64,000 bases of DNA from an uncultured Alistipes sp. (GCA_900550465.1 URSC01000004.1:124001-188000), one strand, 5' to 3'. Counted from the first letter of the stretch, positions 42,305 to 51,523 are shown. Notes: generated by a model not told the origin, from the letters alone. Translations and numbers: made by a program.

Positions 42305-42312
42305 TAAATTTG
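42305..42312 (+). promoter_or_regulatory. -7 box of the rhuM-like gene
   Basis: TAAATTTG matches TAnnTTTG, 33 bp before the ATG. Confidence 0.45.
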
Positions 42313-42345
42313 TGTGGTTAAATTGCAAGCAGGCCAACTATATTT

Positions 42346-43356
42346 ATGCCGAACGAAATTCAATTCATATTATACAATCTTCCGGAAGAGGAGGGCAGGG
42401 TACAGGTTGTCATCAAGGATGAGACGATTTGGTGTACGCAAAAGGCGATGAGTCGGCTTTTCGGGGTAGATAAATCGGGTATCAGCCGCCATATTTCCAA
42501 CATATTCAAAGACGGAGAATTGCAGCAGGATGCGACAGTTGCAAAAATTGCAACTGTCGTGAATAGAGGTATAAGGGGAGAAGTGGAAGAATCTGTGGAT
42601 TTTTACAATCTTGACATGATTATCTCTGTCGGATATAGGGTTAATTCGATGCAGGCGACCCGTTTCCGTCAGTGGGCGACCAAGGTGCTCAACGAGTATA
42701 TCCGCAAAGGATTTGCTCTTGATGATGACCGGCTGAAGCAGGGGACGGCGGTTTTCGGAAAGGATTATTTCCGCGAGTTGCTTGAGCGCATCCGCTCCAT
42801 CAGGGCCAGTGAGCGCCGGATCTGGCAGCAGATTACCGACATTTATGCCGAATGTAGCATTGATTATGATAAAGATTCGCCGACGACGCAGGACTTTTAT
42901 GCGATGATTCAGAATCGTTTTCACTATGCGATTACAGGACAGACTGCCGCAAAGATAATATACAGCAAAGCTGATCACACGAAGGAGCACATGGGACTGA
43001 CTACATGGAAGAACGCTCCGGACGGCCGGATATTGAAATCAGACGTCTCAATTGCAAAGAACTATCTGGACGAGAGAGAAATCCGCCAGTTGGAACGCGC
43101 CGTGACCGGATACTTTGACTATATAGAAGACCTTATCGAGCGGGAGAACACTTTCAGTATGTCCCAGTTCTCGGCAAGCGTTAACGAGTTCCTCGCATTC
43201 CGCCGTTATCAGATTCTACCCGACAAGGGACGCATATCGGCTGCTCAGGCCAAGGCAAAGGCCGAGCAGGAATATGATATCTTTAACCGTACTCAGCTGA
43301 TTGATTCGGACTTCGACAAACAGGTCAGGAAAATGCTGAAGCAAGAGAAAGCTTGA
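42346..43356 (+). CDS. RhuM family protein
   Basis: The protein has 336 residues. The N-terminal half has the RhuM/KilA-like HTH region ETIWCTQKAMSRLFGVDKSG, followed by ISRHISNIFKDGEL and DFYNLDMIISVGYRVNS. The C-terminal half carries QDFYAMIQNRFHYAITGQTAAK and the YFDYIEDLIERENTFSM segment. RhuM proteins are widespread on islands, often near restriction or toxin-antitoxin genes. They have a DNA-binding-like N-terminus and no established biochemical role. The gene stands alone here. Confidence 0.88.
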   Translation: MPNEIQFILYNLPEEEGRVQVVIKDETIWCTQKAMSRLFGVDKSGISRHISNIFKDGELQQDATVAKIATVVNRGIRGEVEESVDFYNLDMIISVGYRVNSMQATRFRQWATKVLNEYIRKGFALDDDRLKQGTAVFGKDYFRELLERIRSIRASERRIWQQITDIYAECSIDYDKDSPTTQDFYAMIQNRFHYAITGQTAAKIIYSKADHTKEHMGLTTWKNAPDGRILKSDVSIAKNYLDEREIRQLERAVTGYFDYIEDLIERENTFSMSQFSASVNEFLAFRRYQILPDKGRISAAQAKAKAEQEYDIFNRTQLIDSDFDKQVRKMLKQEKA

Positions 43357-43455
43357 CCAGGCACATATATGTAATACTATAAAATATTAAGCCTCAATAT
43401 ATCATATAATATAGAAATAGATGCTTTTTCATTTACTATATGATGTGTTGAAGTA

Positions 43456-44034
43456 TTACTGTCCTCCTTTCTCAATTTGTTTTGTCATTATCCTTTTGAC
43501 TTGTTCAAATGAAACGGGTGTATAGTTGTTGTTGTCAACTCCGACATCATATTGTGTCGGATAGAGGTACTGAAGCCGGGCAGCGTCAATTCCGGTATTG
43601 TTCTTTCTTGTGTGTACATGTCCGAACAGCTGCCATACATCTTTATATCCGCCGTCAAAGCATAGAAAAGGATAATGGTTCAAATATATTTTCTGCTTGC
43701 CGACCGTTATGTGCATTTGCATTGCCACATGCTCAAATCTGTCAATGTACCCCTGGCGTATATTTTTCAAATCGTGGTTGCCCATAATCAGATATATCCT
43801 GCCGTTCAATCTGTCAAGTATTCTAGTCCACTCAGCGGAGCCGCCAAGACAAAAATCTCCCAAATGAAAAACAATATCATCCTGACCGACTGTGTTATTC
43901 CAGTTGGATATGATAGTTTCATTCATCGTTTCCACATCCTTGAACGGCCTGTTGCAGAAGCGAATGATGTTCCCATGGTAAAAATGGGTGTCAGATGTAA
44001 AGAACACCTTGCTGCCGTCAAACTTAAAGTTCAT
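43456..44034 (-). CDS. Calcineurin-like metallophosphoesterase
   Basis: The 192-residue cytoplasmic protein has all metal motifs: FFTSDTHFYHGNIIRFC (D-x-H), VFHLGDFCLGG (GD), IYLIMGNHD (GNHD), IYLNHYPF and LFGHVHTRK (GHxH). It belongs to the small phosphoesterase group that hydrolyses cyclic nucleotides, RNA ends or phosphoesters. It is AT-rich and single-gene. Confidence 0.9.
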   Translation of the reverse strand: MNFKFDGSKVFFTSDTHFYHGNIIRFCNRPFKDVETMNETIISNWNNTVGQDDIVFHLGDFCLGGSAEWTRILDRLNGRIYLIMGNHDLKNIRQGYIDRFEHVAMQMHITVGKQKIYLNHYPFLCFDGGYKDVWQLFGHVHTRKNNTGIDAARLQYLYPTQYDVGVDNNNYTPVSFEQVKRIMTKQIEKGGQ

Positions 44035-44448
44035 TTCTTTTCAATTTATGCGCATCACTGCGCGTTAATAACTTAATTAATTGTCCATCAGACGAAATGA
44101 CCTATAAACAAAATAGTTGGAAAGTATGGTAAGGGCTCTCCAACTATTCAGTTACTGGTTCGAAAAGTACAATAGTGTACTTTTATGTCCGTTGGAAAGT
44201 ATTTACTGCTATACGAGGTTCAATGCGTGAGATATGAACACTCAATACCACGTCAGAGCGTTTATTGCTCTTGATGGAGGTCGTTATTGATAATATGTTC
44301 ATTCTGTTTCTAAGCATTGATAATATTTGCTGTCTCAAAATCGATGCAAAATTAGCAAATAAAATTTATAATCGGATTATTTTGTCATCTTGTATTTTAT
44401 TGCGATATTTGCATTACGATAAATTGGTAACGAGATAATAGGAATAGT
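44035..44448. other. Divergent intergenic region with two hairpins
   Basis: No gene. It holds AATAGTTGGA/TCCAACTATT (44112-44121 and 44139-44148, 17-nt loop) and AAAAGTACA-ATAG-TGTACTTTT (44163-44184). GTTGGAAAGTAT occurs twice (44117-44128 and 44191-44202). It could be a regulatory region or a small structured RNA. Confidence 0.4.
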
Positions 44449-45573
44449 ATGAAACCTAATAATCCTTTCCTCATTTCTGGATATTACAGCCCGGAATTCT
44501 TTTGCGACAGAGAGCAGGAGACCAGAACTATTCTCGACGCGCTCCACAATGGACGCAATGTGACATTGATTGCTCCACGCCGAATGGGAAAGACCGGACT
44601 GATCCGTCATGCGTTTTACCGTCTGAAAGAGCAGCAGCCCGATATTGTCACCTTCTATTTGGATATCTACTCAACCCAGTCGTTGGGCGATTTTGTACGG
44701 TTGCTTGCCGCTGCGGTGTTGGGGAAGCTGGATTCCGCTCCGCAAAAAGCGTTGAGCCGTATAAGCCGGTTTGTGCGCAGTTGCCGGCCCGTGTTTACTT
44801 TTGACGAATTGACGGGTGTCCCCAAGGTGACGATTGATGTGGCTCCAGCCGAGGAAGAGAACACCTTGAAAGAGATATTCGAGTATCTGGGCTCATCGGA
44901 TAAACGGTGCTATGTTGCCATAGACGAATTCCAGCAGATCGCAGAATATCAGGAAAAAGGGGTCGAAGCACTACTGCGTTCCCATATCCAGTTCCTGCCC
45001 AACGTGAACTTTATCTTTGCCGGCAGTAAGCAGCATCTGATGCAGGAGATGTTCACCTCGTCGAAAAGGCCGTTCTATCAAAGTACCCAACTGCTCACAA
45101 TCGGACCGATACAGCAGGATGAATACGCAGGTTTCGCGACAGGGCATTTTGCCGCACATGGTGTGAAATTGCCTCAAGAGGTTTTCAATACGATATATGA
45201 AAAATACGAGGGACATACCTGGTATGTGCAGTGTCTCCTCAATCGCCTGTACGGGTACGACCGGGATGTGGACATGGAGCTGGTTTCATACGCCACAGAA
45301 CAGATATTGGCCGAGTACAGCTACATATACGCAGACCTGCTGAAAGCATACACTTCCGGTCAGGTGCGCCTGCTGAAAGCTATCGCCAAGGAGGGCTGCG
45401 TCAAGGAGGTTCTGGCCGGAGACTTTATCAGCACCTACGGACTTCGGGCAGCAAGCAGCGTGAGTGCAGCAATGAAGAAGTTGCTGGAAAACGAGCTGGT
45501 CTATCAGACTGCCGACGGCTACATCATTTATAACCGCTTTATGGGGGAGTGGCTGCGGAGGCAGGGGGTTTAA
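44449..45573 (+). CDS. ATP-binding protein (archaeal-type STAND/AAA ATPase)
   Basis: The 374-residue protein has a P-loop NTPase of the ATPase_2 (archaeal ATPase) class: VTLIAPRRMGKTGLIRHAFY (Walker A, about residues 38-57), CYVAIDEFQQIAEY (Walker B, about 155) and VNFIFAGSKQHLMQEMF (sensor 1). A C-terminal winged-helix domain (LLKAIAKEGCVKEVLAGDFI, then SAAMKKLLENELVY) follows. These proteins occur singly in Bacteroidales accessory regions. A regulatory or defence role is likely but unproven. Confidence 0.82.
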   Translation: MKPNNPFLISGYYSPEFFCDREQETRTILDALHNGRNVTLIAPRRMGKTGLIRHAFYRLKEQQPDIVTFYLDIYSTQSLGDFVRLLAAAVLGKLDSAPQKALSRISRFVRSCRPVFTFDELTGVPKVTIDVAPAEEENTLKEIFEYLGSSDKRCYVAIDEFQQIAEYQEKGVEALLRSHIQFLPNVNFIFAGSKQHLMQEMFTSSKRPFYQSTQLLTIGPIQQDEYAGFATGHFAAHGVKLPQEVFNTIYEKYEGHTWYVQCLLNRLYGYDRDVDMELVSYATEQILAEYSYIYADLLKAYTSGQVRLLKAIAKEGCVKEVLAGDFISTYGLRAASSVSAAMKKLLENELVYQTADGYIIYNRFMGEWLRRQGV

Positions 45574-45661
45574 AGGCAACTTACTTAAGTTTCGCAAGTG
45601 ATTCGTGCAGTAGGTATACGAAGAAAATGGGGAACATGACAGATTGTTGGAGAATATTCGG

Positions 45662-45669
45662 TAATTTTG
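45662..45669 (+). promoter_or_regulatory. -7 box of dinD
   Basis: TAATTTTG matches TAnnTTTG, 22 bp before the dinD ATG. I see no LexA-like palindrome here. Confidence 0.5.
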
Positions 45670-45691
45670 TTGAATTAAAGGTTTCTTTGCT

Positions 45692-46558
45692 ATGGACAAA
45701 CAGAGTATAATACAGTACAAAGGAGCATTTGATTCTATTGCTACCTATATTGAAAGTGACAATGGCCAGGAGCAGGTGGAGGTTTGGTTTGCCCGTGACT
45801 TGCAGAAGGTGCTTGGATATGCCAGATGGGAGAATTTCCTTACAGCAATCAATAGAGCGGTAGAATCTTGTAACAGTCAGAATATAAGTGTGGACGACCA
45901 TTTTCGCGAGGTCACGAAAATGGTCAAACTTGGAAGTGGGTCCGAACGGGAAATCAAGGACTTTATGCTTACCCGATATGCGTGTTATCTGATTGCCCAA
46001 AATGGTGACCCGAAAAAGGAAGAGGTGGCATTTGCGCAGAGCTATTTTGCCGTTCAGACCAGAAAGGCAGAGCTGATTGAGGAACGCATCAATTATGTTG
46101 CGCGTCTGGAGTCACGCGATAGACTGAGAGCTTCGGAGAAGCAGTTGTCACAGAACATCTATGAAAGAGGTGTAGATGACAAGGGGTTTGGCAGAATCCG
46201 CTCAAAAGGAGATGCCGTTCTGTTTGGCGGGCACACGACTGAGGACATGAAAAGACGGCTGGGAGTTAAGGACAATCGTCCATTGGCAGACTTCCTCCCG
46301 ACACTTACCATCGCAGCGAAGAACCTTGCTACGGAAATGACCAACTACAATGTGGAGAGCAATGATTTATATGGGGAAAACGCCATTACGAAAGAGCACA
46401 TGCAGAACAATCAGAGCGTTCGGGATATGCTCGGGCAGCGCGGCATTCGTCCTGAAGAGTTGCCGCCTGCGGAGGATATAAAGAAACTGGAGCGCAGGGT
46501 AGCTTCCGAACACAAGAAAATCGAGAAGTCATCATCAAAATTGCCGAAAAAGAAATAA
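45692..46558 (+). CDS. dinD: DNA damage-inducible protein D (DinD)
   Basis: The 288-residue protein has an N-terminal BRO/KilA-like domain (QVEVWFARDLQKVLGYARWE, then NFLTAINRAVESC). The central DinD signature is KDFMLTRYACYLIAQNGDPK followed by AFAQSYFAVQTRKAELIEER. The C-terminal half has ENAITKEHMQNNQSVRDML and LGQRGIRPEELPPAEDIKKLE. DinD inhibits RecA filament activity in E. coli. In islands it often sits beside restriction genes. An IS5-family element begins within about 20 bp of its stop. Confidence 0.92.
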   Translation: MDKQSIIQYKGAFDSIATYIESDNGQEQVEVWFARDLQKVLGYARWENFLTAINRAVESCNSQNISVDDHFREVTKMVKLGSGSEREIKDFMLTRYACYLIAQNGDPKKEEVAFAQSYFAVQTRKAELIEERINYVARLESRDRLRASEKQLSQNIYERGVDDKGFGRIRSKGDAVLFGGHTTEDMKRRLGVKDNRPLADFLPTLTIAAKNLATEMTNYNVESNDLYGENAITKEHMQNNQSVRDMLGQRGIRPEELPPAEDIKKLERRVASEHKKIEKSSSKLPKKK

Positions 46559-46576
46559 ATCACCTTTCCAGATGTG

Positions 46577-47982
46577 TTGGGAACCCTTAAAAAGGGTAAA
46601 CCAGATAAGAATCAATAAAATAAGGAGAAGAAAGAGTTGCAGAAGTCCCCAGAAAGAGTTATCTTTAGGCATAAAAACCTTGCAGAAAATGATAGGAAAA
46701 TCCCCCGCCGCGACGAGCCGGAGCTGTTCCGCCCCTTGCTGTCCGACTTCACAGACATGAGCCACGAGCTGGTCCTTCTCTCGGAGAGGATAGACTGGTC
46801 ATACTTCGAGCGTGAGTTCTCACCGCTCTACTCCCGTACCGGCAAGCCAGCGATGCCCGTGCGTCTGATGGTGGACTGTCTCCTACTGAAGCACATGTAC
46901 AACCTTGGGGACGAGACCCTTGCGAGTGCCTGGGTGATGAACGCCTACATGCAGTACTTCTGCGGGGAGGCGTTCTTCCAGCACCGTTTTCCGTGCGACC
47001 CGAGCGACTTCGTCCATTTCCGTAGGCGCATCGGAGAGGGCGGCGTGGAGAAGATCTTCCGCCACAACGTGAGCCTTTTCGGGAAGCGCGCGAAGGAGAA
47101 CCTCATGGTGTCAGACACAATGGTCCAGGGGAACAACACGGAGTTCCCGACGGACGCGGGCCAGTACAGAAAGGTGGTGGAAGGCTGCCGCCGGATAGCG
47201 TCCAAGGAGAATGTCGTTCAGCGCCAGAGCTATGTCCGTATGAGCCGTCAGCTTCTGCGGGACGGCTACAACGCCAGGAACCCCCGGCGCCGCAAGAAGG
47301 CGTCGTCGTCCCTCCGTAAGTTGCGCACCATAGCCGGCCGCGTTGTCCGCGAGCTGGAGCGCAACGGTGAACGCCTGGAGCTGTATAGGCGCGTTCCCGC
47401 GCAGCGCTGCAGCGACAAGGACAAGGTCCACAGCCTCCACAAGCCCTACACCTCGTGCATCGCCAAGGGCAAGGCCGCGGTTCCTTACGAGTTCGGGAAC
47501 AAGGTGGGCATCGTGAGCACGGCGAAGGAGCAGATCATCGTAGCGGTAAAGGCGTTCCGCGGGAACCCGAACGACGGCAACACGATAGAGCCCCTGCTGG
47601 AGCTGATGGAGTCCTACGGCATAAAACTCCCTGAGAGGCTTGCCTATGACCGGGGATGCCGTGGCAAGAGAACAATAAAGGGAGTGCGGATACTGACTCC
47701 GGGCAGTCAGAGGAAGGGCGACACGGTTTCGGAGCGCAGGGCGGCCATAGAGCCTCTTATCGGGCTCCTCAGGCAGAAGGAGAACTACCTGTGTGGAAGT
47801 TCTTCTCCCACTGTCAACGCGATGCTGGCCGCCGCGGCGTGGAACCTCAAGAAACTGATGAGGGAACTCGTCGACAGGCACCGCAGGGCTCTATTATGCC
47901 TTTGGAGACTTGTCTTCGAAAAGGGCTTGCACAACCGTATCACTGTTGCTGGCTTGGTAAAATGCGCTTCGTAAGGAGCGAC
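46577..47982 (+). mobile_element. IS5-family insertion sequence (ends approximate)
   Basis: One transposase gene is flanked by short candidate ends. The left has a hairpin (ACCCTT-AAA-AAGGGT, 46583-46597); the right end reads GTCGCTCCTTACGAAGCG on the opposite strand. I could not find a convincing target duplication, so the boundaries are estimates. Confidence 0.6.
46637..47974 (+). CDS. IS5-family transposase
   Basis: The 445-residue protein has the N-terminal DUF772-type domain SRTGKPAMPVRLMVDCLLLK and a DDE core with MVSDTMVQGNNTEFPTD (first Asp), LPERLAYDRGCRG (second Asp) and ERRAAIEPLIGLLRQK (Glu in the family's E-R-x(4)-I-x(2)-L region). It is intact and GC-rich compared with its neighbours. 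The first in-frame ATG after the start used here may be the real start; the ORF beginning is uncertain by a few codons. Confidence 0.9.
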   Translation: MQKSPERVIFRHKNLAENDRKIPRRDEPELFRPLLSDFTDMSHELVLLSERIDWSYFEREFSPLYSRTGKPAMPVRLMVDCLLLKHMYNLGDETLASAWVMNAYMQYFCGEAFFQHRFPCDPSDFVHFRRRIGEGGVEKIFRHNVSLFGKRAKENLMVSDTMVQGNNTEFPTDAGQYRKVVEGCRRIASKENVVQRQSYVRMSRQLLRDGYNARNPRRRKKASSSLRKLRTIAGRVVRELERNGERLELYRRVPAQRCSDKDKVHSLHKPYTSCIAKGKAAVPYEFGNKVGIVSTAKEQIIVAVKAFRGNPNDGNTIEPLLELMESYGIKLPERLAYDRGCRGKRTIKGVRILTPGSQRKGDTVSERRAAIEPLIGLLRQKENYLCGSSSPTVNAMLAAAAWNLKKLMRELVDRHRRALLCLWRLVFEKGLHNRITVAGLVKCAS

Positions 47983-48014
47983 TAATTAAATGTATCAAAT
48001 GTTAAATTATTATC

Positions 48015-48692
48015 ATGAATCTATTTGAAATGTTTGTGTCTTTTTTGGGTGGTAGCTTAACTACAGGTGTTGTTACGGCTTTAATCCAGAGAAACTATCA
48101 GAAAAAGAATGAGCAGAGAGAAATATATAAAAGTCTGAGAAACAGATTGTGCCATTATAAGGATGATATTGGGGATATGTTAATTTCTTTCTATAAGGAT
48201 ACTTATTTACAATGCAATTTGATAGATAAAAGAACTAATGAAATTAATAGAAAAGTTAATGACACCAGCCATCAAATTCATATTTTGAGTACACAAGAAG
48301 AATGTACATCATGTGAGAATCGAAATTCTGATAAATGTAATTTTCTTGCTAGTCATATTTGTGTGATAGATAAAAAGATTGAATCTATACAAAAAGAATG
48401 TAATGTGATAAAGCAAGATTTAGACAATTTTGAAAATGATTACTGGCAATCAAATGAGACGATTTATAATATAGTTAGTAAATATAAGAGTCTATCAAAT
48501 GATTTGGGATTAATGAAGAACAAATCTATATCTTTGATCAAAATGATAGGAGAAATTGATAAATATACGTTGCAATTGATATCAGTAATACAACAAAACA
48601 AAATTAATGGTAAAGACATAGTAAATCATTGCATTAAACTAACCGAACAAATAAGTAAAGCTATTATGCAACTGGATAAAGATAATAATTGA
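48015..48692 (+). CDS. Hypothetical coiled-coil protein with N-terminal membrane helix
   Basis: The protein has 225 residues and is not recognised. A hydrophobic N-terminus (MFVSFLGGSLTTGVVTALI) is followed by a long helical region with heptad-like pattern. A cysteine cluster CTSCENRNSDKC (about residues 97-108) interrupts it and may bind metal. The gene is very AT-rich, unlike both flanking insertion sequences. It may be the survivor of a larger system cut by IS5 and IS66. Confidence 0.6.
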   Translation: MNLFEMFVSFLGGSLTTGVVTALIQRNYQKKNEQREIYKSLRNRLCHYKDDIGDMLISFYKDTYLQCNLIDKRTNEINRKVNDTSHQIHILSTQEECTSCENRNSDKCNFLASHICVIDKKIESIQKECNVIKQDLDNFENDYWQSNETIYNIVSKYKSLSNDLGLMKNKSISLIKMIGEIDKYTLQLISVIQQNKINGKDIVNHCIKLTEQISKAIMQLDKDNN

Positions 48693-48773
48693 AAATATAG
48701 GAATATGGTAAGCGACCGGTGAAGTGCGTATAGCGAATTTATACCAGGCGAGGTATCTTCGCGCAAAAAAAAG

Positions 48774-49142
48774 ATGCTTACACGAGAAGAAATCGCAGAG
48801 ATAGTTCAATACTGCAAGGAGAAAGGAGTCTCATACAAGAGCCGTCTGAAAGAAATCGGGATAGCCGAGTGGCGGTTCTATGAGAGCAAACGCAGATACG
48901 CCGAGGCTCAGGCCAGCGAGCGGGAATCAGGGGAGTTCCTCCAGCTGGTGCGAGGGAATGACAGCTTTCCGGAACCGGTGCTGACAGGCAGGAAAACAGG
49001 CAGAGGCAGGAGGTCTGGACAAGAGTCCATACCGATGAGCATAGAGATGCGCACGCAGACAGGGGCGGTATTGCGGATCCGGGGCAACCTGGACGCGGCG
49101 ATGATACAGGCAATAATCCAGGCGTCGTCGAGCCATGTTTAG
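48774..49142 (+). CDS. tnpA: IS66 accessory protein TnpA
   Basis: The 122-residue protein has an HTH-like N-terminus (LTREEIAEIVQYCKEKGVSY) and the conserved end IEMRTQTGAVLRIRGNLDAA of IS66 OrfA. It overlaps tnpB by 8 bp. Confidence 0.9.
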   Translation: MLTREEIAEIVQYCKEKGVSYKSRLKEIGIAEWRFYESKRRYAEAQASERESGEFLQLVRGNDSFPEPVLTGRKTGRGRRSGQESIPMSIEMRTQTGAVLRIRGNLDAAMIQAIIQASSSHV

Positions 49143-49503
49143 CCTGAATGACAGCATGCGGTACCTGCTTTACAACAAGCCGACCGACATGCGCAAGAGT
49201 TACCATACCCTGTGCGGGCTTGTGACCAACGAGCTGGGATGTGACCCGTGCAACGGAGATGTCTATATCTTCATTAACAAGGCCAGGAACAGGATCAAGC
49301 TCCTGCATTGGGAGCCGGGCGGTCTGGTCCTGTACTGCAAGCTTCTAGAATCCGGGACCTTCGGCAAGCCCTCCGGTCTGGCGAAGGATGCCGTCAGCGG
49401 GAGGATAGAATGGAGCGAGCTGGTCATGGTAGTAGAGGGCATAATCGAACAGCCGGACAGCCGCAGACAGCGACTTGAGAATCTGAAGAAACTACGTAGA
49501 TAA
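49135..49503 (+). CDS. tnpB: IS66 accessory protein TnpB
   Basis: The 122-residue IS66 Orf2 family protein has YLLYNKPTDMRKSYHTLCGL, VYIFINKARNRIKLLHWE and the ending FGKPSGLAKDAVSGRIEWSE in the usual places. It is needed for transposition; its role is unclear. Confidence 0.93.
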   Translation: MFSLNDSMRYLLYNKPTDMRKSYHTLCGLVTNELGCDPCNGDVYIFINKARNRIKLLHWEPGGLVLYCKLLESGTFGKPSGLAKDAVSGRIEWSELVMVVEGIIEQPDSRRQRLENLKKLRR

Positions 49504-49585
49504 GTTCTCAAAAAGTGAAAGAAAAAGTGCCCCGGACTTGCGTATATGGCACTTTTTTCGTACCTTTAAGCATTGAAAACAGAGG

Positions 49586-51169
49586 ATGGGACAAGCAGTC
49601 ATGACAGTCGAGGAACAGCTGGCGGCAGCACTTGCGGAGGTGGAGAGTCTCCGTACGGCCATCGCTGAAAAGGACTGCATAATCCGGGACCTCCAGAACA
49701 GGCTTCTGTGGCTCCGCAAGAAAGTCTTCGGCCAGATGAGCGGGAAGGTCCTTCCTTCCGATCCCGCCCAGCTGTCACTGTTCGATGAGAAACATCTCAC
49801 CGGCGAGGAACGTGCGCGGCTTGACAGGGAGGCCGAAGAAGCGGAAAAGACAATCACAAAGACAATAACTGTAAAAGCCAGGCCTTCCCGCAGGCCTCTT
49901 GACACCACCGGCCTTCCGGAGAAGGTCTTCCATATCTATCCGGACGGGGTTCTCGACGGAGACGGCAACCTCAAGGCTGAATATGTGGAGATAGGTACGG
50001 ACGAGTCCTCCCGTCTCGAGAAGAGGCCGGCGGAGGTGTACATCCACAAGGATGTCTTCCACAAGGTCATCCTCAAGTCGGACATCGGGACAAAGCATCC
50101 TGAAGACAGGGAGATACTCTCACCGGAACGTCCTCCCGCACCGGTAGCCAGATGTATGGCAGGTGCATCCGTCCTGTCCGACATCATAGTTGGGAAGTTC
50201 GTCTACCACCTTCCGTTCTACCGCCAGATACAGCAATACAGGGAGTGCGGGATAACGATAAGCGACTCCACGATGGGAGGATGGTATGAGGCGGCGGTGG
50301 AGAAGCTCAAGCTTCTGTACGACATCCTGCGGCGCCAGATACTCTCAAGCGAATACGTCCAGGTCGACGAGAGCGTGATACCGGTAATCGACAACGAGAA
50401 GCATAAGGCCAGAAAGGGTTACGAGTGGTGCGTCAGGGACGGAATCACAGGGGATGTCATGTTCTGGTATGACAGGGGCAGCCGTGGGCATCACGTCGCC
50501 CGTGAAATCCTGGGCGGATACCGGGGAAACGTACAATGCGACGGCTATGAGGCATATGACCAGTTTGAAAGGATGCCCGGGATAACCGTGCACGGCTGCT
50601 GGGCGCATGTCCGGAGAAAGTTCGTTGACTCGCTGAAGGAGAACGAACGGCTTGCCATGGAGGGCATACTCTTCATAAGGAAGCTGTACAAGGTGGAGAG
50701 CGATGCGGACGACAAAGGCCTGAGCGCGGAAGAGCGCATGGAGCAACGCTGTAAGATATCCTATCCTACAATCCTGATGTTCGAGAAGTGGATCGAGGAA
50801 ACTTATGCGAAGGTCCTGCCCAAGAGCAGGCTCGGAGAGGCCCTTGCCTATGCCTACAGTCTTCTTCCCCGTCTGTCGCGCTACGTGAACGACGGCAGGA
50901 TCAACATCGACAACAACCTCATCGAGAATGCCATCAGGCCGCTTGCTCTCGGCAGGAAGAACTATCTCTTCTGCGGCAACGACGCCTCCGCATATCGGGC
51001 AGCCATCGTATACTCCCTCATAGGCACCTGCAGGGCTGCAGGGGTCGACCCGAGTACATGGATGGAGGATGTGCTCAGCAAACTGCCTTACTGGCAGCGC
51101 GACGGCAAGGACCTCGCGGGACTCCTGCCCAGAGCCTGGGCAAAGGAAAACCAAATCACTCCCAAGTAG
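49586..51169 (+). CDS. tnpC: IS66 transposase TnpC
   Basis: The protein has 527 residues. It has an N-terminal coiled coil (LAAALAEVESLRTAIAEKD), a zinc-finger-like IS66 region, then the DDE core: YVQVDESVIPVIDN (first Asp), GNVQCDGYEAYDQF (second Asp) and IDNNLIENAIRPLALGRKNY (Glu). It is intact. Confidence 0.95.
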   Translation: MGQAVMTVEEQLAAALAEVESLRTAIAEKDCIIRDLQNRLLWLRKKVFGQMSGKVLPSDPAQLSLFDEKHLTGEERARLDREAEEAEKTITKTITVKARPSRRPLDTTGLPEKVFHIYPDGVLDGDGNLKAEYVEIGTDESSRLEKRPAEVYIHKDVFHKVILKSDIGTKHPEDREILSPERPPAPVARCMAGASVLSDIIVGKFVYHLPFYRQIQQYRECGITISDSTMGGWYEAAVEKLKLLYDILRRQILSSEYVQVDESVIPVIDNEKHKARKGYEWCVRDGITGDVMFWYDRGSRGHHVAREILGGYRGNVQCDGYEAYDQFERMPGITVHGCWAHVRRKFVDSLKENERLAMEGILFIRKLYKVESDADDKGLSAEERMEQRCKISYPTILMFEKWIEETYAKVLPKSRLGEALAYAYSLLPRLSRYVNDGRINIDNNLIENAIRPLALGRKNYLFCGNDASAYRAAIVYSLIGTCRAAGVDPSTWMEDVLSKLPYWQRDGKDLAGLLPRAWAKENQITPK

Positions 51170-51276
51170 TACAAACCAGGTCCGACTTGAGCCAACTTTA
51201 TACAACTTGGAACTAGTAGGACCCAATAGTAATATTCTCTGTTCAAATCAATACGGTATTTACCGGATGCTTACAC

Positions 51277-51353
51277 TTTTTATAGGTGAGCGAGCATCTT
51301 TTTGACCTTTTTAGGCTGGAATTACTGGCCGACCTTGCTCCGGAATACCTAGT
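51277..51353 (+). repeat. Solo IS21 right end (77-bp direct repeat of 33385-33461)
   Basis: It is identical over 77 bp to the right end of the complete IS21, in the same orientation, and includes the innermost-to-outer terminal repeat TGGCCGACCTTGCTCCGGAA. It abuts IS66 on the left and a truncated gene on the right. It is the remains of a second IS21 copy. Confidence 0.9.
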
Positions 51354-51523
51354 CAGAATCAGAACGTAAAGAATTTAGTTCTGTGATAGATGACACCATA
51401 GCACAATACTCCGAGGGACTTCCGTTGATGATAAGTATTCTGGAAGACACAAAAGAACAACATGATGAATATCACGAAATAGACCGAACCGTGGTAGTGT
51501 TTCAAACAGTGTGTCCGGAGTAA
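51353..51523 (+). pseudogene. Truncated gene remnant (C-terminal 56 codons)
   Basis: Directly after the IS21 end, an open frame without a start codon runs to TAA 51521. It reads, for example, FSSVIDDTIAQYSEGLPLMI and ends EIDRTVVVFQTVCPE, acidic and protein-like. The family is not recognised. It looks like the 3' end of a gene interrupted by the lost IS21 copy. Confidence 0.5.

Larger units (their letters stand above)
48708..51274 (+). mobile_element. IS66-family insertion sequence
   Basis: The left end GTAAGCGACCGGTGAAGTGC and the right end (GTAAGCATCCGGTAAATACC on the opposite strand) form the IS66 terminal inverted repeats. The element carries tnpA, tnpB and tnpC in order. The flanking 8-mers (GGAATATG left, ACTTTTTA right) do not match, so there is no target duplication. 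The right flank is an IS21 end, so a deletion next to the left end is likely. Confidence 0.88.

Noticed and set aside
45640..45691. LexA box before dinD
   Set aside because: No palindromic SOS-type motif is visible. Only a generic -7 box is present.
33385..51353. Composite transposon bounded by two complete IS21 copies
   Set aside because: Only the outer 77 bp of the second copy remains, with no istA/istB, so present-day mobility as a composite element is not supported.
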